A stretch of 35,122 nucleotides of DNA, taken from assembly GCA_023251235.1 (NCBI GenBank), contig JAHEZE010000025.1, positions 1 to 35,122 of the forward strand, given 5' to 3'. Within the stretch, counting starts at the first letter, position 1. Each line of letters begins with the position of its first letter. A program made the translations under genes and the position numbers. The notes under the pieces are model-generated. The model did not search any database. It was not told where the DNA came from and saw nothing but the letters and a program-made list of their open reading frames with translations. Source of the stretch: Sphingobacteriales bacterium (GTDB lineage: Bacteria > Bacteroidota > Bacteroidia > Chitinophagales > Chitinophagaceae). Of the stretch, positions 7,830 through 15,104 are shown one piece after another.

Positions 7830-9257
7830 ATGTTTAAAAAACTTGACAAACTGATAACTAAAGCCTTCATTGGCCCTTTCATCGCAGTTTTTTTTCTGAC
7901 ACTGCTGGTTCTGGTTATGCAATTCTTTTGGTTATGGATTGATGAGTTTGTAGGAAAGGGTCTTTCTGCAGGGGTTGTTTTTGAGTTTATAGGGTATCAA
8001 AGTGTAGCCCTGGTTCCTTTAGCATTACCTCTGGCAGTTCTGCTTTCTTCATTAATGACATTTGGCAATCTTGGAGAAAGCATGGAACTGGTGGCTGTAA
8101 AATCATCTGGCGTATCTTTACTGCGATTTATGCAGCCGCTTTTAATTGTAAGTATTTTCATTTGCGGAATTGCATTCCTTTTTTCAAATTATATTATTCC
8201 GGTTGCCGTTTTAAAATCACAAACCTTATTGGCTGATATTGTTTGGGCAAAACCGGCATTTGATATAAAAGAAGGAGTTTTTTATGATAAGATTGATGGC
8301 TTTGCAATCAAAATAGGTAAAAAGGAATCGGATAGCCTGGTTTATGATGTAATTATTTATGAAAAAGGTCCAAATAATCTGCAGGACAATTTTGTTATTG
8401 CTAAGAGTGGGATCATGCGCACAACCGGAAATAAACGTTTCCTGGAATTTGACCTTAAAGATGGCTGGCGATACCAGGAGCGGGGTGACAGATTCAATAA
8501 CAATACAGATTACATACGGATAGGGTTTAAAGAATATAGTAAGCAATTCGATCTTAGTTCATTAGGATTGAGGCAGCGTTCTTCTGATACAGTTACTAAT
8601 AATAATCAACGGATGCAAAGTATGAGACAATTAAGTAAAACTATTGATTCATTGGAAAATGATGCAAAACGAAATTCTGAAAAAGTAAAGCAGGATGTAT
8701 TTTCTGTATTTGCTTTCTCAAGATATCTTGATAGTGGGTACAAAAAGCCTGATATTTCGAAATTGCCGGTTGTAAAAAATTTTGATCTGCTTTTACCGGA
8801 TAGTGCAAGGATGGTTATTAATCAGAAGGCGGTTACTTTAATTAGTTCTACAACACTTAATGGAGAAATTGCTTACTCGGATTATTTAATTAAACAAAGA
8901 GATATCCGTCTTCACAAAATTGAATGGCACAAAAAAATAACTCTTTCGTGTGCCTGTCTTGTCCTTTTTTTAATTGGAGCACCTCTTGGCTCCATTATTC
9001 GCAAGGGCGGAATAGGTACTCCTATGGTTGTTGCTGTATTTCTGTTTATGTTTTTCTTTTTTTTCAATACTACCGGTGAAAAATATGTGAAGGAAGATGT
9101 ACTCACATCATTTTGGGGGATGTGGATGGCAACCCTGATCCTGGTGCCGGTTGGAATTTTCCTTACATATAAAGCGATGCATGATTCTAACCTGTTTAAT
9201 AAGGAGTTTTATTTTCGTATCTGGAAAATAGTTAAAAAATTTTATGATAGAAACTAA
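7830..9257 (+). CDS. LptF/LptG family permease (YjgP/YjgQ)
   Basis: A 475-residue inner-membrane subunit of the LptBFG exporter that extracts lipopolysaccharide for transport to the outer membrane. The N-terminal half has membrane spans at about 14-34, 50-75 and 97-120, with the conserved start KLDKLITKAFIGPF. A large periplasmic jellyroll (about 130-365) contains GVFYDKIDGFAIKIGKK. Three C-terminal spans follow (about 368-390, 395-415, 425-450), including FLIGAPLGSIIRKGG, the coupling segment. As is common in Bacteroidota, the periplasmic part is longer than in E. coli LptF (~366 aa total). LptF and LptG are hard to tell apart here. It begins a run of same-strand genes leading to the Rrf2 regulator. 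Confidence 0.85.
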   Translation: MFKKLDKLITKAFIGPFIAVFFLTLLVLVMQFFWLWIDEFVGKGLSAGVVFEFIGYQSVALVPLALPLAVLLSSLMTFGNLGESMELVAVKSSGVSLLRFMQPLLIVSIFICGIAFLFSNYIIPVAVLKSQTLLADIVWAKPAFDIKEGVFYDKIDGFAIKIGKKESDSLVYDVIIYEKGPNNLQDNFVIAKSGIMRTTGNKRFLEFDLKDGWRYQERGDRFNNNTDYIRIGFKEYSKQFDLSSLGLRQRSSDTVTNNNQRMQSMRQLSKTIDSLENDAKRNSEKVKQDVFSVFAFSRYLDSGYKKPDISKLPVVKNFDLLLPDSARMVINQKAVTLISSTTLNGEIAYSDYLIKQRDIRLHKIEWHKKITLSCACLVLFLIGAPLGSIIRKGGIGTPMVVAVFLFMFFFFFNTTGEKYVKEDVLTSFWGMWMATLILVPVGIFLTYKAMHDSNLFNKEFYFRIWKIVKKFYDRN

Positions 9258-9302
9258 ACCGGGATACGATTTGACTGGTTTCTGATAAGAAAAAATATTT
9301 TT

Positions 9303-10286
9303 TTGGAAAGAGAATCACAAAATCTGCAAATGCAAAAATGGGTGGCAACTGTTTCAGCATTGCTGCTCATAGCAAAATTTACTGCATATTACCTCACCCA
9401 CTCCGTTTCTATTTTAACTGATGCATTAGAAAGTATCGTCAATGTAGCTGCAGGATTCATTGGGCTATACAGTCTTTACATTGCAGCCAAGCCAAGAGAT
9501 AAGGATCATCCATATGGTCATGGCAAAGCAGAATTTCTTTCTGCAGCTATTGAAGGAACCCTGGTTCTTTCAGCCGGGGCAATTATTATTTATAAAGCAG
9601 TAAAAGCTTTTTTATTTCCGGATGAACTGGAAATGATAAGTACAGGATTGATTTTAGTGGCAGTAACAGCAGTTATTAATTTTGCAATGGGATCTATCAC
9701 AATTCAGAAAGGGAAAAAGAACAATTCACTTGCTTTGGAGGCGAGTGGTAAACATTTGCAATCGGATAGCTATTCCACATTAGGAATTATTTTTGGCTTA
9801 CTGCTTATTTTATTTACCGGCTTAAAATGGATTGACAGCGTTGTAGCCATTCTGTTTGGAATTTTCATCAGCTATACCGGGTATAAAATTCTGAGAAAAT
9901 CAGTTGCCGGCATTATGGATGAAGCAGACATTGATCTATTAAGCAAACTGGTGGAAGTATTGAATAAAAACAGGAAAGAAAACTGGGTTGATCTCCACAA
10001 TCTCCGGGTGATAAAGTACGGGGCAATTTTGCATATGGATTGTCACCTTACGGTTCCCTGGTATTTAAATGTACATGAAGCTCATCTGGAAATTGATACG
10101 CTTGATACACTTATTAAAAAGGAATTCGGCAAATCAATTGAATTATTTGTTCATTCAGATGGCTGTTTGCCATTTTCCTGTAAAATTTGTAATAAGCAAA
10201 ATTGTAGTGAACGAAAGCATAACTTTGAGAATCATATAAACTGGACTTTGGAAAATATACTGCAGAATAAAAAACATCAGTTATGA
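9303..10286 (+). CDS. Cation diffusion facilitator (CDF) family transporter
   Basis: A 327-residue CDF metal/proton antiporter, likely exporting Zn2+, Fe2+ or Mn2+ from the cytosol. Transmembrane metal-site motifs are LTDALESIVN (helix 2) and HLQSDSYSTLG (helix 5). The HPYGHGKAEF loop is also conserved, and a cytosolic ferredoxin-like domain follows from about residue 215. The C-terminus carries a Cys cluster, C-x5-C-x2-C-x4-C, within residues ~295-311, suggesting an extra metal site. The start is uncertain: TTG at 9303 keeps a short polar N-terminus that I believe homologues have, while ATG at 9330 would drop nine residues. The downstream gene overlaps it by ATGA, so the two are coupled. Confidence 0.88.
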   Translation: MERESQNLQMQKWVATVSALLLIAKFTAYYLTHSVSILTDALESIVNVAAGFIGLYSLYIAAKPRDKDHPYGHGKAEFLSAAIEGTLVLSAGAIIIYKAVKAFLFPDELEMISTGLILVAVTAVINFAMGSITIQKGKKNNSLALEASGKHLQSDSYSTLGIIFGLLLILFTGLKWIDSVVAILFGIFISYTGYKILRKSVAGIMDEADIDLLSKLVEVLNKNRKENWVDLHNLRVIKYGAILHMDCHLTVPWYLNVHEAHLEIDTLDTLIKKEFGKSIELFVHSDGCLPFSCKICNKQNCSERKHNFENHINWTLENILQNKKHQL

Positions 10287-10675
10287 AAACGACTACGGTC
10301 TGGAATAAGGAACATCAATTCACAAGCTACCAGGATCATAATTCCATTCAGATTGATGGAAGCAGGCAACATGGTATCAGCCCTAAATCGTTATTACTTT
10401 CGGGTCTTGCCGGATGTTCAGGTATTGATGTTGTGGATATACTCCTCAAAATGAGAGTTGATTTTACTGATCTTGAAATAGTTGCTGAAACGACTCAAAC
10501 GGATGAAAACCCGAAAGTATTTAAGGACATTTTTCTTAATTACAAGCTTAAAACTGCAAAAGGAAATAAAGGCAAAGTGAAAAAAGCCATCGACCTTTCG
10601 TTGGAAAAATATTGTGGCGTATCTGCGATGTTAAGTAAAAATTCAACTATTCATTATTCAGTGGAGATTTTATAA
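10283..10675 (+). CDS. OsmC family protein
   Basis: A 130-residue OsmC/Ohr-fold protein, a family of thiol peroxidases acting on organic hydroperoxides. Both family cysteines are visible, in GLAGCSGIDVVDIL (about residue 46) and EKYCGVSAML (about 110). The HGISPKSLLLSGLAGC segment is the usual helix start. It overlaps the CDF gene by 4 nt (ATGA) and ends 5 nt before the Rrf2 gene, so the three are very likely one operon. Substrate is unknown. Confidence 0.85.
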   Translation: MKTTTVWNKEHQFTSYQDHNSIQIDGSRQHGISPKSLLLSGLAGCSGIDVVDILLKMRVDFTDLEIVAETTQTDENPKVFKDIFLNYKLKTAKGNKGKVKKAIDLSLEKYCGVSAMLSKNSTIHYSVEIL

Positions 10676-10680
10676 TCTAT

Positions 10681-11094
10681 ATGCTTTCTAAAAGATCTCA
10701 ATATGCTTTAAAGGCACTCAGTTATCTTACTGAAAAGTATCAGAAAGGTCCCGTACTTATTTCTGAGATTTCAAAAAAGAAGAAAATACCGCTTAAGTTT
10801 CTGGAGAATATTTTGCTTGAATTGAAAAGTATTGGAGTACTTGACAGTAAAAAAGGGAAAGGAGGTGGATATTTTTTGATAAAGCAGCCTGCTAAAATTA
10901 GAGTGGCAGATGTAATACGCAAAGTAAATGGACCCATAGCTATGCTGCCCTGTGTCAGTTTATATTTTTATGAGCGGTGTAAAGATTGTGATGAAAAGAA
11001 TTGCATGCTGCATGATATGATGATTGAAGTAAGGGATGCTACGCTGAATATTCTCGAAAAACGAACACTTGTTGACTTGCTCTCTGATCGATAA
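10681..11094 (+). CDS. Rrf2 family transcriptional regulator
   Basis: A 137-residue winged-helix regulator of the Rrf2 family (IscR, CymR, NsrR, RsrR). The DNA-binding half has MLSKRSQYALKALSYL, the recognition region ISKKKKIPLKFLENIL and the wing KKGKGGGYFLIKQP. The dimerisation half has four cysteines, C91, C100, C103 and C108 (C-x8-C-x2-C-x4-C). This differs from the three-Cys C-x5-C-x5-C spacing of IscR. Such cysteines could hold an Fe-S cluster or another thiol ligand. It ends 82 bp before cysH, and three IscR-like palindromes lie upstream of cysH, sir and hemA. By position it is the likely sulfur-assimilation regulator. No copy of the site was seen before its own operon. Confidence 0.9.
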   Translation: MLSKRSQYALKALSYLTEKYQKGPVLISEISKKKKIPLKFLENILLELKSIGVLDSKKGKGGGYFLIKQPAKIRVADVIRKVNGPIAMLPCVSLYFYERCKDCDEKNCMLHDMMIEVRDATLNILEKRTLVDLLSDR

Positions 11095-11112
11095 AGCTGG
11101 TTATTTGTCAAA

Positions 11113-11137
11113 TAAGTCTACTTGGTTGGTAGGGTAA
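11113..11137. promoter_or_regulatory. Putative Rrf2 operator upstream of cysH
   Basis: The left half TAAGTCTACT and right half GGTAGGGTAA are separated by 5 nt, giving CTAC-N7-GTAG centred at 11125. It shares AGTCTAC...GTAGG with sites at 17246-17270 and 18812-18836. It overlaps the -33 element of the cysH promoter, a position suited to repression. Confidence 0.7.
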
Positions 11138-11156
11138 ATAACAAGCCCTATCTTTG
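11126..11156 (+). promoter_or_regulatory. cysH promoter (-33 TTGG, -7 TATCTTTG)
   Basis: TATCTTTG at 11149-11156 is a full TAnnTTTG match, with TTGG at 11126-11129 exactly 19 nt upstream. The predicted start is near 11161, giving a leader of about 15 nt before the ATG at 11177. Confidence 0.75.
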
Positions 11157-11176
11157 CAGCCATTTTAAAATATAAA

Positions 11177-11875
11177 ATGCAAAGCTCAGAATTAATACAT
11201 AAAATTGAAAGCAGCTCTCTTCAGGATGCACTGAATTTATTGGTTGAATTATTTCCCGGAAAAGTATTGTTTTCTACCTCATTGGGTCAGGAAGACCAGG
11301 TGATAACAGACATTATTCTCAGGAATAAGATACCTGTTGAAATTTTTACGCTGGATACCGGAAGATTGTTTTATGAAACCTATGAATTGATTGAAAGAAC
11401 CAATGCCCGCTATAAAACGAACCTGAAGATTTATTTTCCTGATGCGGCGGATGTAGAAATTTTTGTTACCAAAAAGGGAGTGAATAGTTTTTATGAATCC
11501 GTTGAAAACAGGAAGGAATGTTGTTATATCCGCAAAGTAAAACCTTTGAACAGGGCATTGAAGAATGCAAAGGTTTGGATTACGGGATTAAGAGCAGAAC
11601 AATCAGAGAACAGAAAGAATATGCCAGTCATCAGCTGGGATGAAGAAAAGCAGTTGTATAAATTTAATCCCTTAATAAATTGGCACTTTGATCAGGTGTT
11701 GCATTACATAAAGGAAAATAATGTACCGTACAATCCTCTACATGATAAAGGATTCATCAGCATTGGGTGTGCTCCCTGCACAAGAGCCATTGAACCGGGT
11801 GAAGACGCCAGAGCGGGAAGATGGTGGTGGGAAACATCACAAAAAGAATGCGGATTACATGCCGATAATAAATAA
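11177..11875 (+). CDS. cysH: Adenylyl-sulfate (APS) reductase, thioredoxin-dependent
   Basis: A 232-residue PAPS/APS reductase family enzyme that reduces activated sulfate to sulfite. It has the nucleotide loop STSLGQEDQ (33-41), LDTGRLFYETY, and the C-terminal catalytic Cys in KECGLH (C225). It also carries CC at 115-116 and C198-x2-C201, the four ligands of the [4Fe-4S] cluster that mark APS-using enzymes. The PAPS-specific E. coli type lacks them. This agrees with the absence of an APS kinase gene (cysC) from the locus. It heads a probable cysH-cysD-cysN-cobA operon under the operator at 11113-11137. Confidence 0.93.
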   Translation: MQSSELIHKIESSSLQDALNLLVELFPGKVLFSTSLGQEDQVITDIILRNKIPVEIFTLDTGRLFYETYELIERTNARYKTNLKIYFPDAADVEIFVTKKGVNSFYESVENRKECCYIRKVKPLNRALKNAKVWITGLRAEQSENRKNMPVISWDEEKQLYKFNPLINWHFDQVLHYIKENNVPYNPLHDKGFISIGCAPCTRAIEPGEDARAGRWWWETSQKECGLHADNK

Positions 11876-11890
11876 TTTTTTTGTTTGAAT

Positions 11891-12799
11891 ATGAGCAGTT
11901 ATCATCTTAATTATCTTGAACAATTAGAAACCGAGAGCATTCATATCTTTCGCGAAGTGGCTGCGCAGTTTGAAAAACCGGCATTACTTTTTAGCGGCGG
12001 TAAAGATTCTATCACGATGGTGCACCTGGCAAAAAAAGCCTTTGCTCCCGGTAAAATTCCTTTCCCGTTGGTTCATATAGATACCGGACATAATTTTCCT
12101 GAAGCATTGGAGTTTCGAGATTGGTTAGTCAATCAGGTAAACGCAATCCTGATTGTAAGAAAAGTAGAAGACACGATTAAACAAAGAAGTCTTACAGAAC
12201 CAAAGGGAAAATTTCCCAGCCGCAACTGGTTGCAGACTTATACTTTATTAGATACGATTGAAGAATTCAAATTTGATTGCTGTATTGGCGGTGCCCGTCG
12301 TGATGAAGAAAAAGCCAGAGCCAAGGAAAGAATTTTTTCTGTTCGTGATGAATTCGGTCAATGGAATCCGAAGTTGCAACGGCCCGAACTCTGGAATATT
12401 TATAATGGAAGAATTCATAAAGGTGAAAATGTAAGAGTGTTTCCCATCAGCAACTGGACCGAGCTGGACATCTGGAATTATATCCGCAAAGAAAAAATTG
12501 ATTTGCCCTCCATTTATTTTGCACATGAAAGAAAAGTAATTGAACATGAAGGCCAGCTGGTGGCCATGAGCGAATATGTTCAACCTGCAGAGAATGATGT
12601 AGTGCTTACAAAAAAAGTACGCTATCGTACAGTTGGAGACATGACATGCACCGCTGCCGTAGAGAGTGAAGCATCCACATTGGATGAAGTGATTGATGAA
12701 ATTATTGCAACAAGAATAAGCGAAAGAGGAGAAACAAGAATTGATGATAAAGTAACTGAAGCAGCTATGGAAGACAGGAAGAAGGGAGGATATTTCTAA
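11891..12799 (+). CDS. cysD: Sulfate adenylyltransferase subunit 2
   Basis: A 302-residue ATP-PPi family subunit of ATP sulfurylase. It adenylates sulfate to APS together with the CysN GTPase. The PP-loop SGGKDSITMVHLA lies near residue 36. Family motifs IGGARRDEEKARAKERIFS and FPISNWTELDIWNYI are intact, and the C-terminus (EAAMEDRKKGGYF) is the canonical CysD ending. The ATG at 11891 is preferred to a TTG two codons upstream. It follows cysH by 15 nt. Length is normal for the family. Confidence 0.95.
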   Translation: MSSYHLNYLEQLETESIHIFREVAAQFEKPALLFSGGKDSITMVHLAKKAFAPGKIPFPLVHIDTGHNFPEALEFRDWLVNQVNAILIVRKVEDTIKQRSLTEPKGKFPSRNWLQTYTLLDTIEEFKFDCCIGGARRDEEKARAKERIFSVRDEFGQWNPKLQRPELWNIYNGRIHKGENVRVFPISNWTELDIWNYIRKEKIDLPSIYFAHERKVIEHEGQLVAMSEYVQPAENDVVLTKKVRYRTVGDMTCTAAVESEASTLDEVIDEIIATRISERGETRIDDKVTEAAMEDRKKGGYF

Positions 12800-12819
12800 G
12801 GATAATTTTTTAAAAATAC

Positions 12820-12875
12820 AATTGGGAATTTTGGGATCGTTTTAATTTCGAAATTTCTCAATTCCTCAATTTCAA
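12820..12875. repeat. AT-rich GAATT-type repeat between cysD and cysN
   Basis: The 105-bp gap holds imperfect, self-similar sequence: GGGAATTTTGGGATCG followed by CGAAATTTCTCAATTCC and CTCAATTTC. It looks like a decayed intergenic repeat. No promoter box was found, so cysN is probably reached by read-through. Confidence 0.35.
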
Positions 12876-12904
12876 AATAAAAAATAAATTAATATAAACT
12901 CTTG

Positions 12905-14149
12905 ATGGATTTACTTCGCTTTATAACAGCAGGCAGTGTGGATGATGGCAAAAGCACATTGATTGGCCGTTTGCTATATGATAGCAAAAATATTTTAATT
13001 GACCAGTTGGAAGCATTGGAAAAATCTACCAAGAACCGTGATGATGGTTCAGTGGACCTGGCACTACTCACTGATGGTTTGCGTGCAGAAAGAGAACAGG
13101 GTATTACCATTGATGTTGCCTATCGTTATTTCACTACTCCCAAAAGAAAATTCATAATTGCCGATGCACCGGGGCATGTACAATATACCCGCAATATGAT
13201 TACCGGTGCAAGTAATGCGAATCTCATTATCATTTTGATTGATGCAAGACTTGGAGTAGTGGAGCAAACCCGTCGCCATTCAATCATTGCATCGCTGTTG
13301 AAAATACCGCATGTAGTGGTTGCTATTAATAAAATGGACCTGGTAGAATACTCACAGGATATATTTAATAATATCGTTATTGATTATACCGAAGTGGCAA
13401 AACAACTGGGCTTATCGGATGTAACTTATATTCCTATCAGTGCATTGGATGGAGATAATATTGTTGACAAGTCGGGGCATATAAACTGGTTTAAGGGAAA
13501 ACCTTTGCTTGAATTTTTAGAAGATTTGAAGATTGAAAATGATATTAATCTTACGGATGCAAGATTTCAGGTACAATTCGTTATTCGTCCTCAAACGGAT
13601 GATCTGCATGATTACCGCGGATATGCCGGTAAAGTAATAAGTGGCGTATATAAAAAAGGGGATAAAGTAAAAGTATTGCCTCAGGATTTTGAAACTACTA
13701 TTTCTACTTTGGAAACAGGCGGCAAAGAAGTAGAAGAAGTTTTTGCTCCACAGAGTGTGGTTATACATTTAAGCAATGATATTGACATCAGCCGCGGCGA
13801 TTCAATTGTAAAAGCGGATAATCTTCCGCAGGTAAATAATGAACTGGAAGTATTGCTATGCTGGATGGATGATAAGCCGCTGATGCCGGGTAATAAATAT
13901 TTATTGCAGCATAACAGCCGATTGGTAAGAGCAGTTGTAAAAAATGTAGAATTTAAATTAGATGTAAACAGCCTGCAGCGTCAACCGGTGGAAGGGAATG
14001 TAAAACTGAATGAAGTGGTGAAAGCCACTATTAAAACTGCTTCGCCATTGGTGTATGACGGATACGAAAAAATAAGCGAGAACGGCAGCGCCATACTGAT
14101 TGATGAAACGAGTAACAGTACAGTGGCGGCTGTACTTATCAAATCGTAA
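12905..14149 (+). CDS. cysN: Sulfate adenylyltransferase subunit 1 (GTPase)
   Basis: A 414-residue translation-factor-like GTPase that couples GTP hydrolysis to sulfate adenylation by CysD. G motifs are GSVDDGKSTLIGRLL (G1), the effector/switch region REQGITIDVAYRYF, DAPGHVQYTRNM (G3) and NKMDL (G4). Two beta-barrel domains follow. It ends without a fused APS kinase domain (no CysC part), as expected with an APS reductase upstream. ATG at 12905 was chosen; a TTG codon lies directly before it. It lies 105 bp after cysD and 26 bp before cobA. Confidence 0.95.
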   Translation: MDLLRFITAGSVDDGKSTLIGRLLYDSKNILIDQLEALEKSTKNRDDGSVDLALLTDGLRAEREQGITIDVAYRYFTTPKRKFIIADAPGHVQYTRNMITGASNANLIIILIDARLGVVEQTRRHSIIASLLKIPHVVVAINKMDLVEYSQDIFNNIVIDYTEVAKQLGLSDVTYIPISALDGDNIVDKSGHINWFKGKPLLEFLEDLKIENDINLTDARFQVQFVIRPQTDDLHDYRGYAGKVISGVYKKGDKVKVLPQDFETTISTLETGGKEVEEVFAPQSVVIHLSNDIDISRGDSIVKADNLPQVNNELEVLLCWMDDKPLMPGNKYLLQHNSRLVRAVVKNVEFKLDVNSLQRQPVEGNVKLNEVVKATIKTASPLVYDGYEKISENGSAILIDETSNSTVAAVLIKS

Positions 14150-14175
14150 ATGGTCAATTGTGAAACGAAAACAAA

Positions 14176-14982
14176 ATGTCAGAACAAAACTTGAATCATA
14201 TTGGGTTTGTAACTCTTGCCGGCGCAGGACCCGGCGATGCGGAACTTATCACTTTGAAATTACAGCGGCGTTTAAAGGAAGCAGATGTGATTATTACTGA
14301 CAGATTAGTGAATCCTTTAATTGTTAAAGAACATGTCAAAAAAGATGCAGAAGTAATACTGGCAGGGAAACAGGGTTACAATGATGCTTCAGCTACAAGG
14401 GAAAAAATAAATGCACTTATTATTGAACATGCACTGAAAGGGAAAAAAATTTTACGATTAAAAGGCGGTGATGTTGCTTTTTTCAGCAATGTGCTGGATG
14501 AATTAATTACATGCAGGCAAAACAATATTCCCTTTGAAATTATTCCTGGTATTACAGCTGCATCCGGGGCCTCAGCCTATACTGGTATTCCATTAACTGC
14601 CCGTAATTATTCGCAGGGTGTACAATGGCATACATATAATCCCAACAGCAACTATTCTCCTGATAGATGGAAAGAACTTGCTCATACCACCGACACACTT
14701 GTGTTTTACATGGCTGCCAAAAATATTTGTGAATTAGCCCGGCATCTATTGCAATACAACGAAAGTGCTGATACGGCTCTTGCAGTTATTGAGCAGGCCA
14801 CCACCATTTACCAACGGGTACATATCTCCAGTCTGAAAAACTTCACAAAAGATTTTGCCAATAAAGAATTTGGTTCGCCTTCTATAGTTATTATCGGAAA
14901 CGTAGTAAAACTTCATGAACAATTTAACTGGTTTGCTACCACACCTGAGGCTGGAAGTATTTTTCAGGAATTAGAGAAATGA
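14176..14982 (+). CDS. cobA: Uroporphyrinogen-III C-methyltransferase (SUMT)
   Basis: A 268-residue SAM-dependent enzyme that methylates uroporphyrinogen III at C2 and C7 to precorrin-2, the branch point to siroheme. Seen are the N-terminal loop AGAGPGDAELITLK, RLVNPLI, LRLKGGDVAFFSN, and IIPGITAASGASAYTGIPLT. The usual GGDPFxFGRGxEE and THRD segments are changed to GGDVAFFSNVLDE and TARN. I associate this variant with sulfate-assimilation clusters of Bacteroidota. It closes the cys operon and supplies the step between HemCD and Met8, encoded 5 kb downstream. It is a single-domain enzyme, not fused as in E. coli CysG. Confidence 0.9.
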   Translation: MSEQNLNHIGFVTLAGAGPGDAELITLKLQRRLKEADVIITDRLVNPLIVKEHVKKDAEVILAGKQGYNDASATREKINALIIEHALKGKKILRLKGGDVAFFSNVLDELITCRQNNIPFEIIPGITAASGASAYTGIPLTARNYSQGVQWHTYNPNSNYSPDRWKELAHTTDTLVFYMAAKNICELARHLLQYNESADTALAVIEQATTIYQRVHISSLKNFTKDFANKEFGSPSIVIIGNVVKLHEQFNWFATTPEAGSIFQELEK

Positions 14983-15000
14983 TTTTTTGAAATAAACTAC

Positions 15001-15040
15001 ATTGCTACTTTCATCGCCTGTTGTGTCACTCACTTGTACG
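15001..15040 (-). repeat. Diverged relative of the GTGCGACGCAAC repeat
   Basis: On the minus strand this reads GTACAAGTGAGTGACACAAC and then GGCGATGAAAGTAGCAAT (with CA between). It resembles the copy in hemCD (GAGTGCGACGCAACA ... TAGTAGTAAT). It fills much of the convergent gap between cobA and sir. No terminator hairpin was found in that gap. Confidence 0.3.
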
Positions 15041-15104
15041 TTCAGTATTTCTATTCAAAATAGGGTAATGATTTCACAATTTTCCATTATCAATTTATTT
15101 ATCA

